Program-made: the position numbers and the translations under genes | Source of the DNA: Streptomyces ipomoeae 91-03 | GTDB lineage: Bacteria > Actinomycetota > Actinomycetes > Streptomycetales > Streptomycetaceae | Direction: 5' to 3' | NCBI RefSeq assembly: GCF_000317595.1 | Contig: NZ_AEJC01000626.1 | Location: 1-35,401, forward strand | Length of the DNA: 35,401 nucleotides | Part shown: positions 6,805 to 14,296 of the stretch, one piece after another | Numbering within the stretch: position 1 is the first letter of the stretch | Layout: every line of letters starts with the position of its first letter | Notes under the pieces: model-generated | The model's input: the letters and a program-made list of their open reading frames with translations, nothing else | Databases searched by the model: none | Told to the model about the DNA's origin: nothing

Positions 6805-9428
6805 GCGCCCTCGGGTCCGGCGCCCGCGAGGCCCGGGAAACGGAGACACTGGGCGCGCTCGTGACCGGCCAACTGCTGCGCCTTTGCCAGGTGTCGGGGC
6901 TGGAGCGGGACGACGCGGAGAGCTACGCGCGCATACTCACCGACTCACTGGGAGCGGTGACCGAACGACCGCTGGATCAGCCGTCTTCCTCGCCGAGCTT
7001 CCTCTCCGACGACGCGACGCCGGTGGAGTTCTCGCTCTCCTTCCCACCGGACGCACCGCCGACCCCGCGCGTCCTGCTGGAACCGGGGTACGGCGCCGAA
7101 AACCTGGCCGAGAACGGCCGCACCGGGTTGCGCGTCGTCCGGTCGATGGCGCGGCGCTGGGGCTTCGCCACCGACCAACTCGACATCGTGGAGGACCTGT
7201 TCTTCCCGCCCGATCCCCAGGGCCTGCTGGCACTGTGGATCGCGCTGGAACTGGGTCCCGGCGGCGTCCCCAAGGTCAAGGTGTATCTGAACCCCGCGGC
7301 GCGGGGCGCGGACCGGTGCGCCGAGACGGTACGGGAAGCCCTGGACCGGCTCGGTCACGGCGGGGCCCTCGACGCACTGCCACCCGCCGACGGCTACCCG
7401 TTCCTCGCCCTCGACCTGGGTGACTGGGAGACGCCCCGGGTGAAGGTCTACCTCGCCCATCACGGGCTGTCGGCAGCGGAGGCGGGCGGTCTGTCCCGCA
7501 TCGACCCCGGCCCCGACGACGAGGAGACGCTGCAGGAGTTCCTTCGCCTGGTCGGCGGGTTCGACGACGGGACACCGCCCTCGGGTGCCCCGTCCGAGGC
7601 CCGGTTCGACCAGCGGCCCGTCCTCACCTGCCATGCCTTCACCGGGGCGGCCGGTGCGCCCAGCGGCTTCACCCTGCACGTACCGGTCAGGGACTACGTC
7701 CGGCACGACGGGGACGCCCTCGTACGGGCGAGGGCGGTCCTGCGCCGCCACGGCATGGACCCCGCCGTACTCGACCGCGCGCTGGCCGCCGTCACCTCAC
7801 GGCGCCCGGAGGACGGGGTGGGGCTCATCGCGTACGTGGCCCTGGCCTGCGAGCGGAACCGGCCACCGCGCGTGACCACGTACATCTCCTCGGAGGCGTA
7901 CGAGGTACGGCCACCGGTCCTTTCCCGGGACACCGGGTCGAGTCGTTCCCGGGACAGCGGGCCGAGCACGTCCCGAAGCAGTAGGCCGAGCTCTTTCCGA
8001 GACATCGGCCAAGAAGCAGTTCACCGCACAATTCACAGCACACCAGGAGCAGGATTCAGCGTGGAGCCCTACCGGATCAAGGTCGTCGAGCCCATTCCGA
8101 TCACCACCCGGGAACAGCGCGAAGCGGCGCTGAAACGCGTGCACTACAACCTCTTCGACCTGCGCGCCGAGGAGGTGACCATCGACCTGCTCAGCGACTC
8201 CGGCACCGGCGCGATCTCGGCGGCGCAGCTCGCCGCGGGCATGGAGGGCGACGAGTCCTACGCCGGCTCGCGCTCCTTCTACCGTTTCCACGAGACGGTG
8301 ACGGAACTGACCGGCTACGCGCACATCCTGCCGGCCCATCAGGGGCGTGCCGCGGAACGTATCCTGTTCACGACGCTCCTCGAACCGGGCGGCATCGTCG
8401 TCGCCAACACCCACTTCGACACCACGCGGGCCAACGTCGAGCTCTCCGGATGTCAGGCTCATGATCTCCCGTGCCCGGAGGCCAAGGACCTGGACAGCGA
8501 GCAGCCGTTCAAGGGGAACATCGACCTGGAGGCGCTGCGCGGAATCCTCGAAGGACCGGACGGCTCCCGCGTACGCGTGGTGATCATGACGATCACCAAC
8601 AACGGCGGTGGCGGCCAGCCCGTCTCCATGGAGAACCTGAAACAGACCGCCGAACTCTGCCGCCGCCACGGCGTCCCCATGATCCTGGACGCCGCGAGGT
8701 TCGCCGAGAACGCCTGGCTGGTGACCCGTCACGAGGCGGCGTACAAGGGCCACACCCCGCGCCAGGTGGCCGAAGAAGCGTTCCGCCTGGCCGACGGCTG
8801 TGTCATGAGCGCCAAGAAGGACGGCATCGTCCACATCGGTGGCTTCATCGGCCTGAACGACGGCGAACTCGCCGAGAAGTGCGAACGCCTCCTGATCGCC
8901 ACCGAGGGCTTCGCCACGTACGGCGGTCTCGCGGGCCGCGACCTCGACATGATGGCCACGGGTCTGCTGGAGGTGACCGAGCCGGCGTATCTCGCGGAGC
9001 GGGCCGACATCGCCGCCCATCTCGCGGGCCGGGTCCGCGCGGCGGGCGTCGACATCCTCGAACCCCCAGGCCTGCACGCCCTCTACCTCAACGCCGGCCG
9101 TCTGCTCCCGCACATACCGCCCCACCACTACCCCGGCCACGCCCTCGCCTGCCGCCTCTATCTGGAGGGCGGCATCCGCTCCGCCGAACTCGGTTCGCTC
9201 TACCTCGGCGAGGAGGACGAGGACGGCAACCCCATCAAGAGCGCCCCGTACGAGCTGGTCAGGCTGGCGCTCCCGCGCCGCGTCTACACACGCAGCCACT
9301 ACGACCACGTCGGCCGGACCCTGGAGCACATCGCCAAGAACGCCGAGTCCGTGCACGGCTACAGGATCGTGGACCAGTCCCCGATCCTGAGGCACTTCCG
9401 CGCCAAGCTGCAGCCGGTGACCGTCTGA
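6801..9428 (+). CDS. Fused indole prenyltransferase (DMATS/ABBA) and tryptophanase
   Basis: 875 codons in one frame. Residues about 15-370 are an aromatic prenyltransferase of the DMATS/ABBA type, with repeated strand-Lys-Tyr patterns (PKVKVYLNP, PRVKVYLAHHG, PRVTTYISSEAY) that line the prenyl-diphosphate site. Residues about 371-420 are a Ser/Arg/Asp-rich linker. Residues 421-875 are a complete tryptophanase of the beta-eliminating lyase family, with the PLP lysine in MSAKKDG (about K673). Separate adjacent genes for these two enzymes are known in Streptomyces prenyl-indole loci (for example iptA in strain SN-593). The expected chemistry is prenylation of the Trp ring, then cleavage to a prenylated indole, pyruvate and ammonia. 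GTG start with RBS GGGAG. An internal GTG at 8061 could also yield free tryptophanase. Confidence 0.88.
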   Translation: MSALGSGAREARETETLGALVTGQLLRLCQVSGLERDDAESYARILTDSLGAVTERPLDQPSSSPSFLSDDATPVEFSLSFPPDAPPTPRVLLEPGYGAENLAENGRTGLRVVRSMARRWGFATDQLDIVEDLFFPPDPQGLLALWIALELGPGGVPKVKVYLNPAARGADRCAETVREALDRLGHGGALDALPPADGYPFLALDLGDWETPRVKVYLAHHGLSAAEAGGLSRIDPGPDDEETLQEFLRLVGGFDDGTPPSGAPSEARFDQRPVLTCHAFTGAAGAPSGFTLHVPVRDYVRHDGDALVRARAVLRRHGMDPAVLDRALAAVTSRRPEDGVGLIAYVALACERNRPPRVTTYISSEAYEVRPPVLSRDTGSSRSRDSGPSTSRSSRPSSFRDIGQEAVHRTIHSTPGAGFSVEPYRIKVVEPIPITTREQREAALKRVHYNLFDLRAEEVTIDLLSDSGTGAISAAQLAAGMEGDESYAGSRSFYRFHETVTELTGYAHILPAHQGRAAERILFTTLLEPGGIVVANTHFDTTRANVELSGCQAHDLPCPEAKDLDSEQPFKGNIDLEALRGILEGPDGSRVRVVIMTITNNGGGGQPVSMENLKQTAELCRRHGVPMILDAARFAENAWLVTRHEAAYKGHTPRQVAEEAFRLADGCVMSAKKDGIVHIGGFIGLNDGELAEKCERLLIATEGFATYGGLAGRDLDMMATGLLEVTEPAYLAERADIAAHLAGRVRAAGVDILEPPGLHALYLNAGRLLPHIPPHHYPGHALACRLYLEGGIRSAELGSLYLGEEDEDGNPIKSAPYELVRLALPRRVYTRSHYDHVGRTLEHIAKNAESVHGYRIVDQSPILRHFRAKLQPVTV
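7923..8018 (+). repeat. Four 24-bp repeats encoding the fusion linker
   Basis: TCCCGGGACA or a close variant recurs at 7923, 7947, 7971 and 7995, an exact 24-bp period. The encoded octapeptides are SRDTGSSR, SRDSGPST, SRSSRPSS and FRDIGQEA. The first two copies are most alike, the last most diverged. The repeats form most of the linker between the two enzyme domains and keep the frame open. Confidence 0.8.
8045..8063 (+). promoter_or_regulatory. Internal ribosome-binding site and GTG start for tryptophanase
   Basis: AGGAG at 8045-8049 and a second AGGA at 8051-8054 precede an in-frame GTG at 8061, the natural N-terminus of the tryptophanase domain (VEPYRIKVVEPIPITT). This suggests the two enzymes were, or still are, translated separately, with the upstream frame having lost its stop codon. 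Confidence 0.55.
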
Positions 9429-9475
9429 ACCACTGCCGCCGACCAGCGCTTCCCGCCCTGAGGGGCGACTGATTC

Positions 9476-9507
9476 GCAGCCCCGCGCCGCAACCGGCGCG
9501 GGGCTGC
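9476..9507 (+). terminator. Terminator after the prenyltransferase-tryptophanase gene
   Basis: GCAGCCCCGCGCCG and CGGCGCGGGGCTGC form a perfect 14-bp GC-rich stem with loop CAAC, 47 bp after the stop codon. There is no U-tract, as is common for Streptomyces terminators. Confidence 0.75.
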
Positions 9508-9788
9508 GTCGTCCACGGCCGGACATCAAAATCCGCCGCGCGGCGAAGAACCGCGCGGGGGCGAACCCCAAGCGCGTGTGCGCGCCGCCGCGATCGCCAT
9601 CCCGCGCTCGCGAGCGACGGCGCATACCGCCGGACAACCTGGCCTTAATCTTTACGTGCTGATCGCGGCGCGGTCGACTCCCATTGTCGAACCCCCTGGT
9701 CAACGAACTCCCTGGTCAACGATTCCCCCTTAATCCCACTCACCCATTTGCCACGCATCTGGAGGAGGGCGGGACGCGTTAGCGGATT
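9508..9788. promoter_or_regulatory. Intergenic control region with dyad and 16-bp-period repeat
   Basis: No gene is visible. The stretch has a locally A/T-richer segment (about 9640-9660) followed by an inverted repeat TCGAC-N7-GTCGA (9674-9690) and two copies of CCTGGTCAACGA (9695-9706 and 9711-9722) with a 16-bp period. GGAGGAGGG lies at about 9761. This looks like the promoter and operator region of the downstream small ORF and membrane protein; the regulator is unknown. Confidence 0.4.
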
Positions 9789-9995
9789 ATGACGAAACCA
9801 AGGCTCCTTTACTCGCCCCGCTATGAAGCGACGGAGGATAATCCGACCGTGGCCGGGGACGGCGCCCAGGTCCAACCGCACGTCACCGAATCGCTGCTCA
9901 GCGAGTTTCTGATGCTGCTGGACGCGGCCCAGGAGGAACTCGCTCGGCGGTGGAGCGCCCAGGGGTGTTGCGATCGCCACGCATCCCGCACGTGA
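9789..9995 (+). CDS. Small hypothetical protein
   Basis: 68 residues, ATG start. The ribosome-binding-site-like GGAGGAGGG is about 20 bases upstream, rather far, so the start is uncertain. The middle (HVTESLLSEFLMLLDAAQEE) is predicted helical and amphipathic; the C-terminus has a Cys pair. No family is recognised. It ends 15 bases before the DUF2637-like gene and is probably co-transcribed with it. Confidence 0.5.
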   Translation: MTKPRLLYSPRYEATEDNPTVAGDGAQVQPHVTESLLSEFLMLLDAAQEELARRWSAQGCCDRHASRT

Positions 9996-10010
9996 CGGGG
10001 GCGAATTTCC

Positions 10011-10832
10011 GTGAATTCCGTGAATGACGATTACCCGGATCTCTCCTTCACCCTGAATGATCGGTACATCGGTACGCACCCCGTCGGACTGAGCACCGGT
10101 CGGCACAGGGGCCCGGTCGACACCCTGCACACGCCGGACCCCCTGGACGAGGGCTGGGACCCGGTCGAGGAACTCACCCATCTCCTGCGGGACAGCGCGA
10201 CGGCGGAGCACGTGGGGGCTGTGCCGCCCCCTCGGAGCGAGGACTCGTCCGACGTCGGCCACACCGGCGACCCGATGGACAACCTGGTGCAGATCACCAC
10301 GGAGTTGCCGCCCATCCGGCCTCTCTCCGCGGGGCATCGCAAGGTCCGGGCCCGCAAGCCGAGCGTCTCGTGGTCGCAGACGCTCAGTTTCGTGATCGCC
10401 GCGTTCGCCGCCGTCATCGTGTCGATGGTGAGTGTGTACGGGGGCATGGTGGCCTACGCGCCACTGCGCCACATCGCGGCCGGCACTCGGGGCGGCGCCC
10501 TTGCCTGGTGGCCTCTTCTGATCTACGGCCCCTGGATGGTGGCCTCGCTCTCCATCCTGCGGACCGCCCTGCACCAACGACGGGCCGTGCACTCCTGGTT
10601 CGTCCTTCTGCTGTTCTCCGCCGTCGGGATGCTGCTCTGCGTGGCCGAGGCCGACAGGACCGTCACGGGTGTCGCCGCGGCTGCCCTGCCGACCGCCGCG
10701 TCCCTGGCCTGCTTCCAGCAACTGGTCCGTCAGATCACCCTGACCCGGCCCCCGCGCCAGAGAACGTCCCGCCACCGCCAACGCCTCGTCCCCACACCTA
10801 CGGACTCCCCTGAGACCAAGAAGGACTACTGA
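10011..10832 (+). CDS. DUF2637-like membrane protein
   Basis: 273 residues from a GTG. The first 115 are hydrophilic and probably cytoplasmic. Four membrane segments follow at about 124-147, 163-183, 195-213 and 219-236, then a basic tail. The segment order and the motif SMVSVYGGMVAYAPLRHIA match the DUF2637 family, found in Streptomyces chromosomes and integrative plasmids, where some members are spread (Spd) proteins of conjugative elements. The unusually long N-terminal region is not typical of the plasmid Spd forms. Function not known. Confidence 0.65.
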   Translation: MNSVNDDYPDLSFTLNDRYIGTHPVGLSTGRHRGPVDTLHTPDPLDEGWDPVEELTHLLRDSATAEHVGAVPPPRSEDSSDVGHTGDPMDNLVQITTELPPIRPLSAGHRKVRARKPSVSWSQTLSFVIAAFAAVIVSMVSVYGGMVAYAPLRHIAAGTRGGALAWWPLLIYGPWMVASLSILRTALHQRRAVHSWFVLLLFSAVGMLLCVAEADRTVTGVAAAALPTAASLACFQQLVRQITLTRPPRQRTSRHRQRLVPTPTDSPETKKDY

Positions 10833-11001
10833 CCGGGGAGGAGGTGACGGGAGTGACGGGCGACAGGGACACCCGCCGGCCGGCCCGCCGCAATGGCGCA
10901 ATCTCCGCGGCGAACCGCGCCCACACCTCTGTCCGCGTCGGCTCGACGCTCAGGAGCCCGGTCCGACGACGGGGTGGCGGGGCGCGGCAGGTACCGCGGT
11001 G

Positions 11002-11289
11002 TCACCAGCCCAGTACGCCCTCTTCGCCCCGCGCCTCCCAGGACGACGTCGCCGGAGGCGCGTCGTGGCAGGTGAAGCCGAGCCGGGTCAGTGCCCGGCG
11101 CATCTCACCGGCGGTGAAGTCGCGACGGTTCTGCTTGGTGACCACTTCCCCGACCTGCATCACGGAGTAGACGCGGCGGCCGATGGTCACGGCCACGCCG
11201 GTGACGGGTTCGGGCGTGATGCCGCTCATCGACTGCTCGACCTCGCTCTTGATCAGGTCGAAGGGGAACCGGGCGATGACACAGCGCAT
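11002..11289 (-). CDS. Small conserved hypothetical protein of the cold-shock block
   Basis: 95 residues beginning MRCVIARFPFDL at the ATG whose complement is 11287-11289. GGAGG stands five bases upstream, so the alternative GTG four codons earlier is less likely. It contains a mixed alpha/beta region (ITPEPVTGVAVTIGRRVYSV) and a helical region (EMRRALTRLGFTCH). Proteins of this type are seen beside CspA/DEAD-helicase genes in Streptomyces, which is also its position here. No catalytic motif. It is the last gene of the minus-strand block, 92 bases after the CBS gene. Confidence 0.7.
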   Translation of the reverse strand: MRCVIARFPFDLIKSEVEQSMSGITPEPVTGVAVTIGRRVYSVMQVGEVVTKQNRRDFTAGEMRRALTRLGFTCHDAPPATSSWEARGEEGVLGW

Positions 11290-11381
11290 GGATGCCTCCA
11301 CAGGGGCGGATGAGAAACACTGGCGGGGGCGACCGCGCGACGACGGTCGGACGGGTGCTGTTTACGTCGTGGGGACGACGG

Positions 11382-11816
11382 TCAGAGCGCGAGAACGCCC
11401 AGGGCGTAGCCGTGCTCGTCGATCACGGGGGACACGTCCAGGGTCCGGACCCGCATGGCGGCTTCCGCCTCGCTGAGTACGGCCACGGACGAGGTGAACG
11501 GCCCGCGGTCGAGCGGGATGTCCCGCAGCCGCGTCCGGTCGCTGTACCACGAGCCGCCGCGGTGCGAGGAGAGCTGGGCCCGGGTGACCAGTCCCGCGCA
11601 CCGCCCGTCCTCGTCCCGGAGGAGCAGGTGCGGGACACGGGCACCGATGAGTACGGACAGGGCCACGTCGACGGTCATGTGGTCCTCCACCTGGGGTCCG
11701 GGAGCGTGCATGGCGTCCCCGGCCGTCAGACCCGTGCCGTGGGTGTCCTGGGCGGTCGGGCCGGCGGTGCCGTCGGCGTTCTCGGCCTGCCGTGTGAGCG
11801 GTGGAATCGGCGTCAT
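11382..11816 (-). CDS. CBS-domain-pair protein
   Basis: 144 residues, with ATG at 11816 preceded by GGAG. After a short flexible N-terminus there are two CBS motifs: AGDAMHAPGPQVEDHMTVDV to GRCAGLVTRAQL, and LRDIPLDRGPFTSS to VIDEHGYALGVLAL. CBS pairs bind adenosine nucleotides and usually act as energy or stress sensors. No other domain is attached. It sits between the DEAD-box helicase (80 bases upstream) and the 95-residue protein, so it probably belongs to the same stress-responsive transcript. The in-frame ORF extends upstream over the helicase tail, but that part has no protein-like character. Confidence 0.8.
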   Translation of the reverse strand: MTPIPPLTRQAENADGTAGPTAQDTHGTGLTAGDAMHAPGPQVEDHMTVDVALSVLIGARVPHLLLRDEDGRCAGLVTRAQLSSHRGGSWYSDRTRLRDIPLDRGPFTSSVAVLSEAEAAMRVRTLDVSPVIDEHGYALGVLAL

Positions 11817-11895
11817 GGGCTTCTCCTCTTCGTCGGGGCGGGCGGGCCGGGCGAAGGCTCGCCCCGACCGCTGGGAGCGAGTCCCGGTGCCTGGG

Positions 11896-13566
11896 CTAGG
11901 GGGTGTTCCTCGGGGTGGAGCGACGGGGTCGGGCGGTGGCCCGTCCGCCGCCGTCACGTCCGGTGGCCCGTCCGTTCCCACCGCGGTCGGTGGCCCGTCC
12001 GTTCCCACCGCGGTCGGTGGCCCGTCCGTTCCCACCGCGGTCGGTGGCCCGTCCGTTCCCTTCGCGTCCGGTGGCGCGTCCGCCGCCGTCACGCCCGGCG
12101 GCCCGTCCGCCGCGACGGCGGGAGGCGGATCCCGAGCGTTCGGTTCGTTCGGCGACCGGTGGCGTGACGGTGACGGGTACGCCGGAGGGGGTCCGGGCAC
12201 CGGTGATGCGCTGCAGTTCGGCCTCGCCCGGGCGGACCCGGACGCTCCGCGCGGCGATGCCGGCGTCGGCCATCAGCCGGTCCACCGCGCGACGCTGGTG
12301 CGGCAGGACGAGGGTGACGACGGTGCCGGACTCGCCGGCGCGGGCGGTACGGCCGCCACGGTGCAGATAGTCCTTGTGGTCGCCGGGAGGATCGACGTTC
12401 ACCACGAGGTCGAGGTCGTCGACGTGGATGCCACGGGCGGCGACGTTGGTGGCCACCAGGACCGTGACGTGGCCGTCCTTGAACTGGGCGAGCGTCCGGT
12501 TGCGCTGCGGCTGGGACTTGCCGCCGTGCAGGGCCGAGGCACGTACACCGACGGACAGCAGATGCTTGGCCAGCCGGTCGGCCGCGTGCTTGGTGTCCAG
12601 GAACATGATCACTCGTCCGTCGCGGGCGGCGATCTCGGTCGCGGTGGTGTGCTTGTCGGCGTCTCCCACGTGCAGCAGATGGTGCTCCATCGTGCTGACG
12701 GCGCCCGCGGACGGGTCGACCGAGTGGACCACGGGGTCGTGGAGGTAGCGGCGTACCAGGAGGTCTATGTTGCGGTCCAGGGTGGCCGAGAACAGCAACC
12801 GCTGGCCGTCGGGACCGACTTGGTCGAGCAGTGCGGTCACCTGCGGCATGAAGCCCATGTCGGCCATCTGGTCGGCCTCGTCCAGAACGGTGACGGCGAC
12901 CTGGTCCAGCCGGCAGTCGCCCCGTTCGATGAGGTCCTTGAGGCGGCCGGGTGTCGCGACGACGACCTCGGCGCCGCCGCGCAGCGCGCTTGCCTGCCGG
13001 CCGATCCCCATGCCGCCCACCACGGTGGCGAGCCGCAGCCGCAGGGCGCGGGCGTAGGGGGTGAGCGCGTCGGTGACCTGCTGGGCCAGTTCCCGGGTGG
13101 GTACGAGGACGAGGGCGAGCGGCTGCCGGGGCTGGGCCCGCTGCCCGTTCAGCCGGGCCAGGACGGGCAGGCCGAAGGCGAGCGTCTTGCCCGAGCCCGT
13201 GCGCGCTCGGCCCAGTACGTCCCGTCCGGCCAGCGCGTTCGGCAGCGTGGCCGCCTGGATGGGGAAGGGCACGGTCACGCCCTGGGCGTGGAGCGCGGCC
13301 TGAAGAGGTGCGGGCAGGTCGAGTTCGGCGAACGTCTCGACCGCCGGGAGCGGCTCGGTGAGGGTGACCGGCAGGGTGAACTCCTGCGGGCGCGCGGCGG
13401 AGCGTGACCCTTGGCCGTTCCTTCGTCCGGTGGTCGGACGGGGGTTCTGCCGGCCTGTCTCCTGTGTGCGGGAGCGGCTGTCGCGAGCGGAGCCGGCCGA
13501 GCGTGTGGAGCTTCTGTCCGTGCGGAAGCGACCGGAACTGCCGCCGGTACGGCGGGTGCGGTCCAT
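11896..13566 (-). CDS. DEAD-box RNA helicase with RGG-type C-terminal repeats
   Basis: 556 residues from the ATG at 13566, chosen because GAGGAAGG precedes it. Motifs in order: Q motif near FPIQAATLP, I ARTGSGKT, Ia PTRELA, II DEADQMADMGF, III SAT, IV VIMFLDTK, V ATNVAARGIHVDDLD, VI HRGGRTARAG. The N-terminal about 60 residues are Arg/Ser/Thr-rich and the C-terminal about 80 are six nonapeptide repeats around GGNGRATDR, likely RNA-binding. In bacteria such helicases unwind mRNA and rRNA structure, especially in the cold. Its position directly downstream of cspA fits that role. The leader carries alternative hairpins over the ribosome-binding site. Confidence 0.92.
   Translation of the reverse strand: MDRTRRTGGSSGRFRTDRSSTRSAGSARDSRSRTQETGRQNPRPTTGRRNGQGSRSAARPQEFTLPVTLTEPLPAVETFAELDLPAPLQAALHAQGVTVPFPIQAATLPNALAGRDVLGRARTGSGKTLAFGLPVLARLNGQRAQPRQPLALVLVPTRELAQQVTDALTPYARALRLRLATVVGGMGIGRQASALRGGAEVVVATPGRLKDLIERGDCRLDQVAVTVLDEADQMADMGFMPQVTALLDQVGPDGQRLLFSATLDRNIDLLVRRYLHDPVVHSVDPSAGAVSTMEHHLLHVGDADKHTTATEIAARDGRVIMFLDTKHAADRLAKHLLSVGVRASALHGGKSQPQRNRTLAQFKDGHVTVLVATNVAARGIHVDDLDLVVNVDPPGDHKDYLHRGGRTARAGESGTVVTLVLPHQRRAVDRLMADAGIAARSVRVRPGEAELQRITGARTPSGVPVTVTPPVAERTERSGSASRRRGGRAAGRDGGGRATGREGNGRATDRGGNGRATDRGGNGRATDRGGNGRATGRDGGGRATARPRRSTPRNTP
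11935..12096 (-). repeat. 27-bp tandem repeats in the helicase tail
   Basis: Six consecutive 27-bp units. The three central copies (11962-11988, 11989-12015, 12016-12042) are identical and the outer ones diverge by several bases. They encode nonapeptides of the form RGGNGRATD. Identity at the DNA level points to recent expansion by slippage or unequal crossing-over. Confidence 0.9.
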
Positions 13567-13567
13567 G

Positions 13568-13600
13568 GAGGAACCTTCCTCGATGCGGCGCATCGAGGAA
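13568..13600 (-). promoter_or_regulatory. Alternative hairpins over the helicase ribosome-binding site
   Basis: On the transcript, arm A TTCCTCGATGCG (13589-13600) can pair with arm B CGCATCGAGGAA (13576-13587) over 12 bp. The 3' end of arm B, GAGGAA, can instead pair with arm C TTCCTC (13568-13573), over 6 bp. Arm B contains the ribosome-binding site, so both folds would mask it. The A/B fold has only one base between arms, so the innermost pairs would open. A temperature- or protein-sensitive translation switch is a reasonable inference for a cold-shock helicase. Confidence 0.5.
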
Positions 13601-13758
13601 TTCCGCTCAGCGGCGGGGAGCCGCAGGAGGATTCGCAAGAATGAGCCGAGGGAAATGCGAAAAGCTGGGCCCCTCGGCGCTGAAGCCGGGGCTGTCGACG
13701 ATCCCGGGACTGCCGGAACTCCCAGAGGCTCCGGGGCTGCCGGGACGGTCGGAACTCC

Positions 13759-13800
13759 AGATCTCCCGGTGCTCCGGGAGATCTGGGAGATCTGGGAGAG
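13759..13800 (-). repeat. Hairpin and GGGAGATCT repeats in the cspA-helicase interval
   Basis: AGATCTCCCGG and CCGGGAGATCT form a perfect 11-bp stem with loop TGCT (13759-13784). The right arm continues into tandem copies of GGGAGATCT (13776-13784, 13785-13793) and a partial third. The region between cspA and the helicase (13567-13860) has no gene and appears to be a structured leader. Confidence 0.6.
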
Positions 13801-13811
13801 CAATGGGCTGA

Positions 13812-13836
13812 GGCCCGCACCCCTGGAGTGCGGGCC
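13812..13836 (-). terminator. Terminator-like hairpin after cspA
   Basis: GGCCCGCAC and GTGCGGGCC form a 9-bp perfect stem with a 7-nt loop, 25 bp beyond the cspA stop codon. It probably ends or partly ends the cspA transcript; readthrough would feed the helicase leader. Confidence 0.7.
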
Positions 13837-13860
13837 CCGACCACATGGTTCGTGTCAGCG

Positions 13861-14064
13861 TCAGGCGGGAACGATGTTCTCGGCCTGCGGGCCCTTCTGG
13901 CCCTGCGTGACGTCGAAGGTAACCTTCTGGCCTTCCTGAAGCTCGCGGAAGCCGGAGGTGGCGATGTTCGAGTAGTGGGCGAACACGTCAGCGCCGCCAC
14001 CGTCCTGCTCGATGAAGCCGAAGCCCTTTTCCGCGTTGAACCACTTCACGGTGCCAGATGCCAT
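13861..14064 (-). CDS. cspA: CspA-family cold shock protein
   Basis: 67 residues, the normal length for the family. It is a single cold-shock domain with RNP1 KGFGFI and RNP2-like DVFAHY, which bind single-stranded RNA and DNA. ATG is preceded by GGGAG. Family members act as RNA chaperones. One residue pattern differs from many streptomycete CspA proteins: a GGG run (QDGGGADVF). A gene-free leader of about 150-200 bases precedes it, which fits the long untranslated leaders of cold-shock genes. Confidence 0.95.
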   Translation of the reverse strand: MASGTVKWFNAEKGFGFIEQDGGGADVFAHYSNIATSGFRELQEGQKVTFDVTQGQKGPQAENIVPA

Positions 14065-14224
14065 ATTGAATCTCCCTTGGGGGGCAGTGCCGGATTCCGC
14101 ACTTTACGGATCCGAGTCGCCGCGATGATCACCCCTCCGGAAAGATCCGGAAAGCTCTGCAAAGAAACAAATCTCTGGCAACCAAAACTGCAACTGCTAT
14201 CACGCTAACACAGGTCGGCTCGAA

Positions 14225-14247
14225 GCCCCCAGGAGGTTTTCGGGGGC
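14225..14247 (-). terminator. Weak terminator between merR-type gene and cspA
   Basis: GCCCCC and GGGGGC form a 6-bp stem with an 11-nt loop, 50 bp after the end of the MerR-type gene. It probably separates that transcript from the cspA promoter. Confidence 0.4.
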
Positions 14248-14296
14248 GTCCGGGAATTCTCATCCGGCCGTGTTCAGTATTTCTGTACCGGCGGGA

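Noticed and set aside
10844..11170. 108-codon plus-strand ORF after the DUF2637-like gene
   Set aside because: It overlaps the better-supported minus-strand small protein, has low-complexity Arg/Ser/Thr content, and resembles no family.
11935..12096. CRISPR array suggested by regular 27-bp repeats
   Set aside because: Units abut without spacers and encode in-frame nonapeptides of the helicase, so this is a coding tandem repeat. No CRISPR array or cas gene was seen in the window.
11455..13407. 650-codon plus-strand ORF opposite the DEAD-box helicase
   Set aside because: It is an antisense shadow. The apparent GGPSVPTAV repeats are the reverse reading of the helicase 27-bp repeats.
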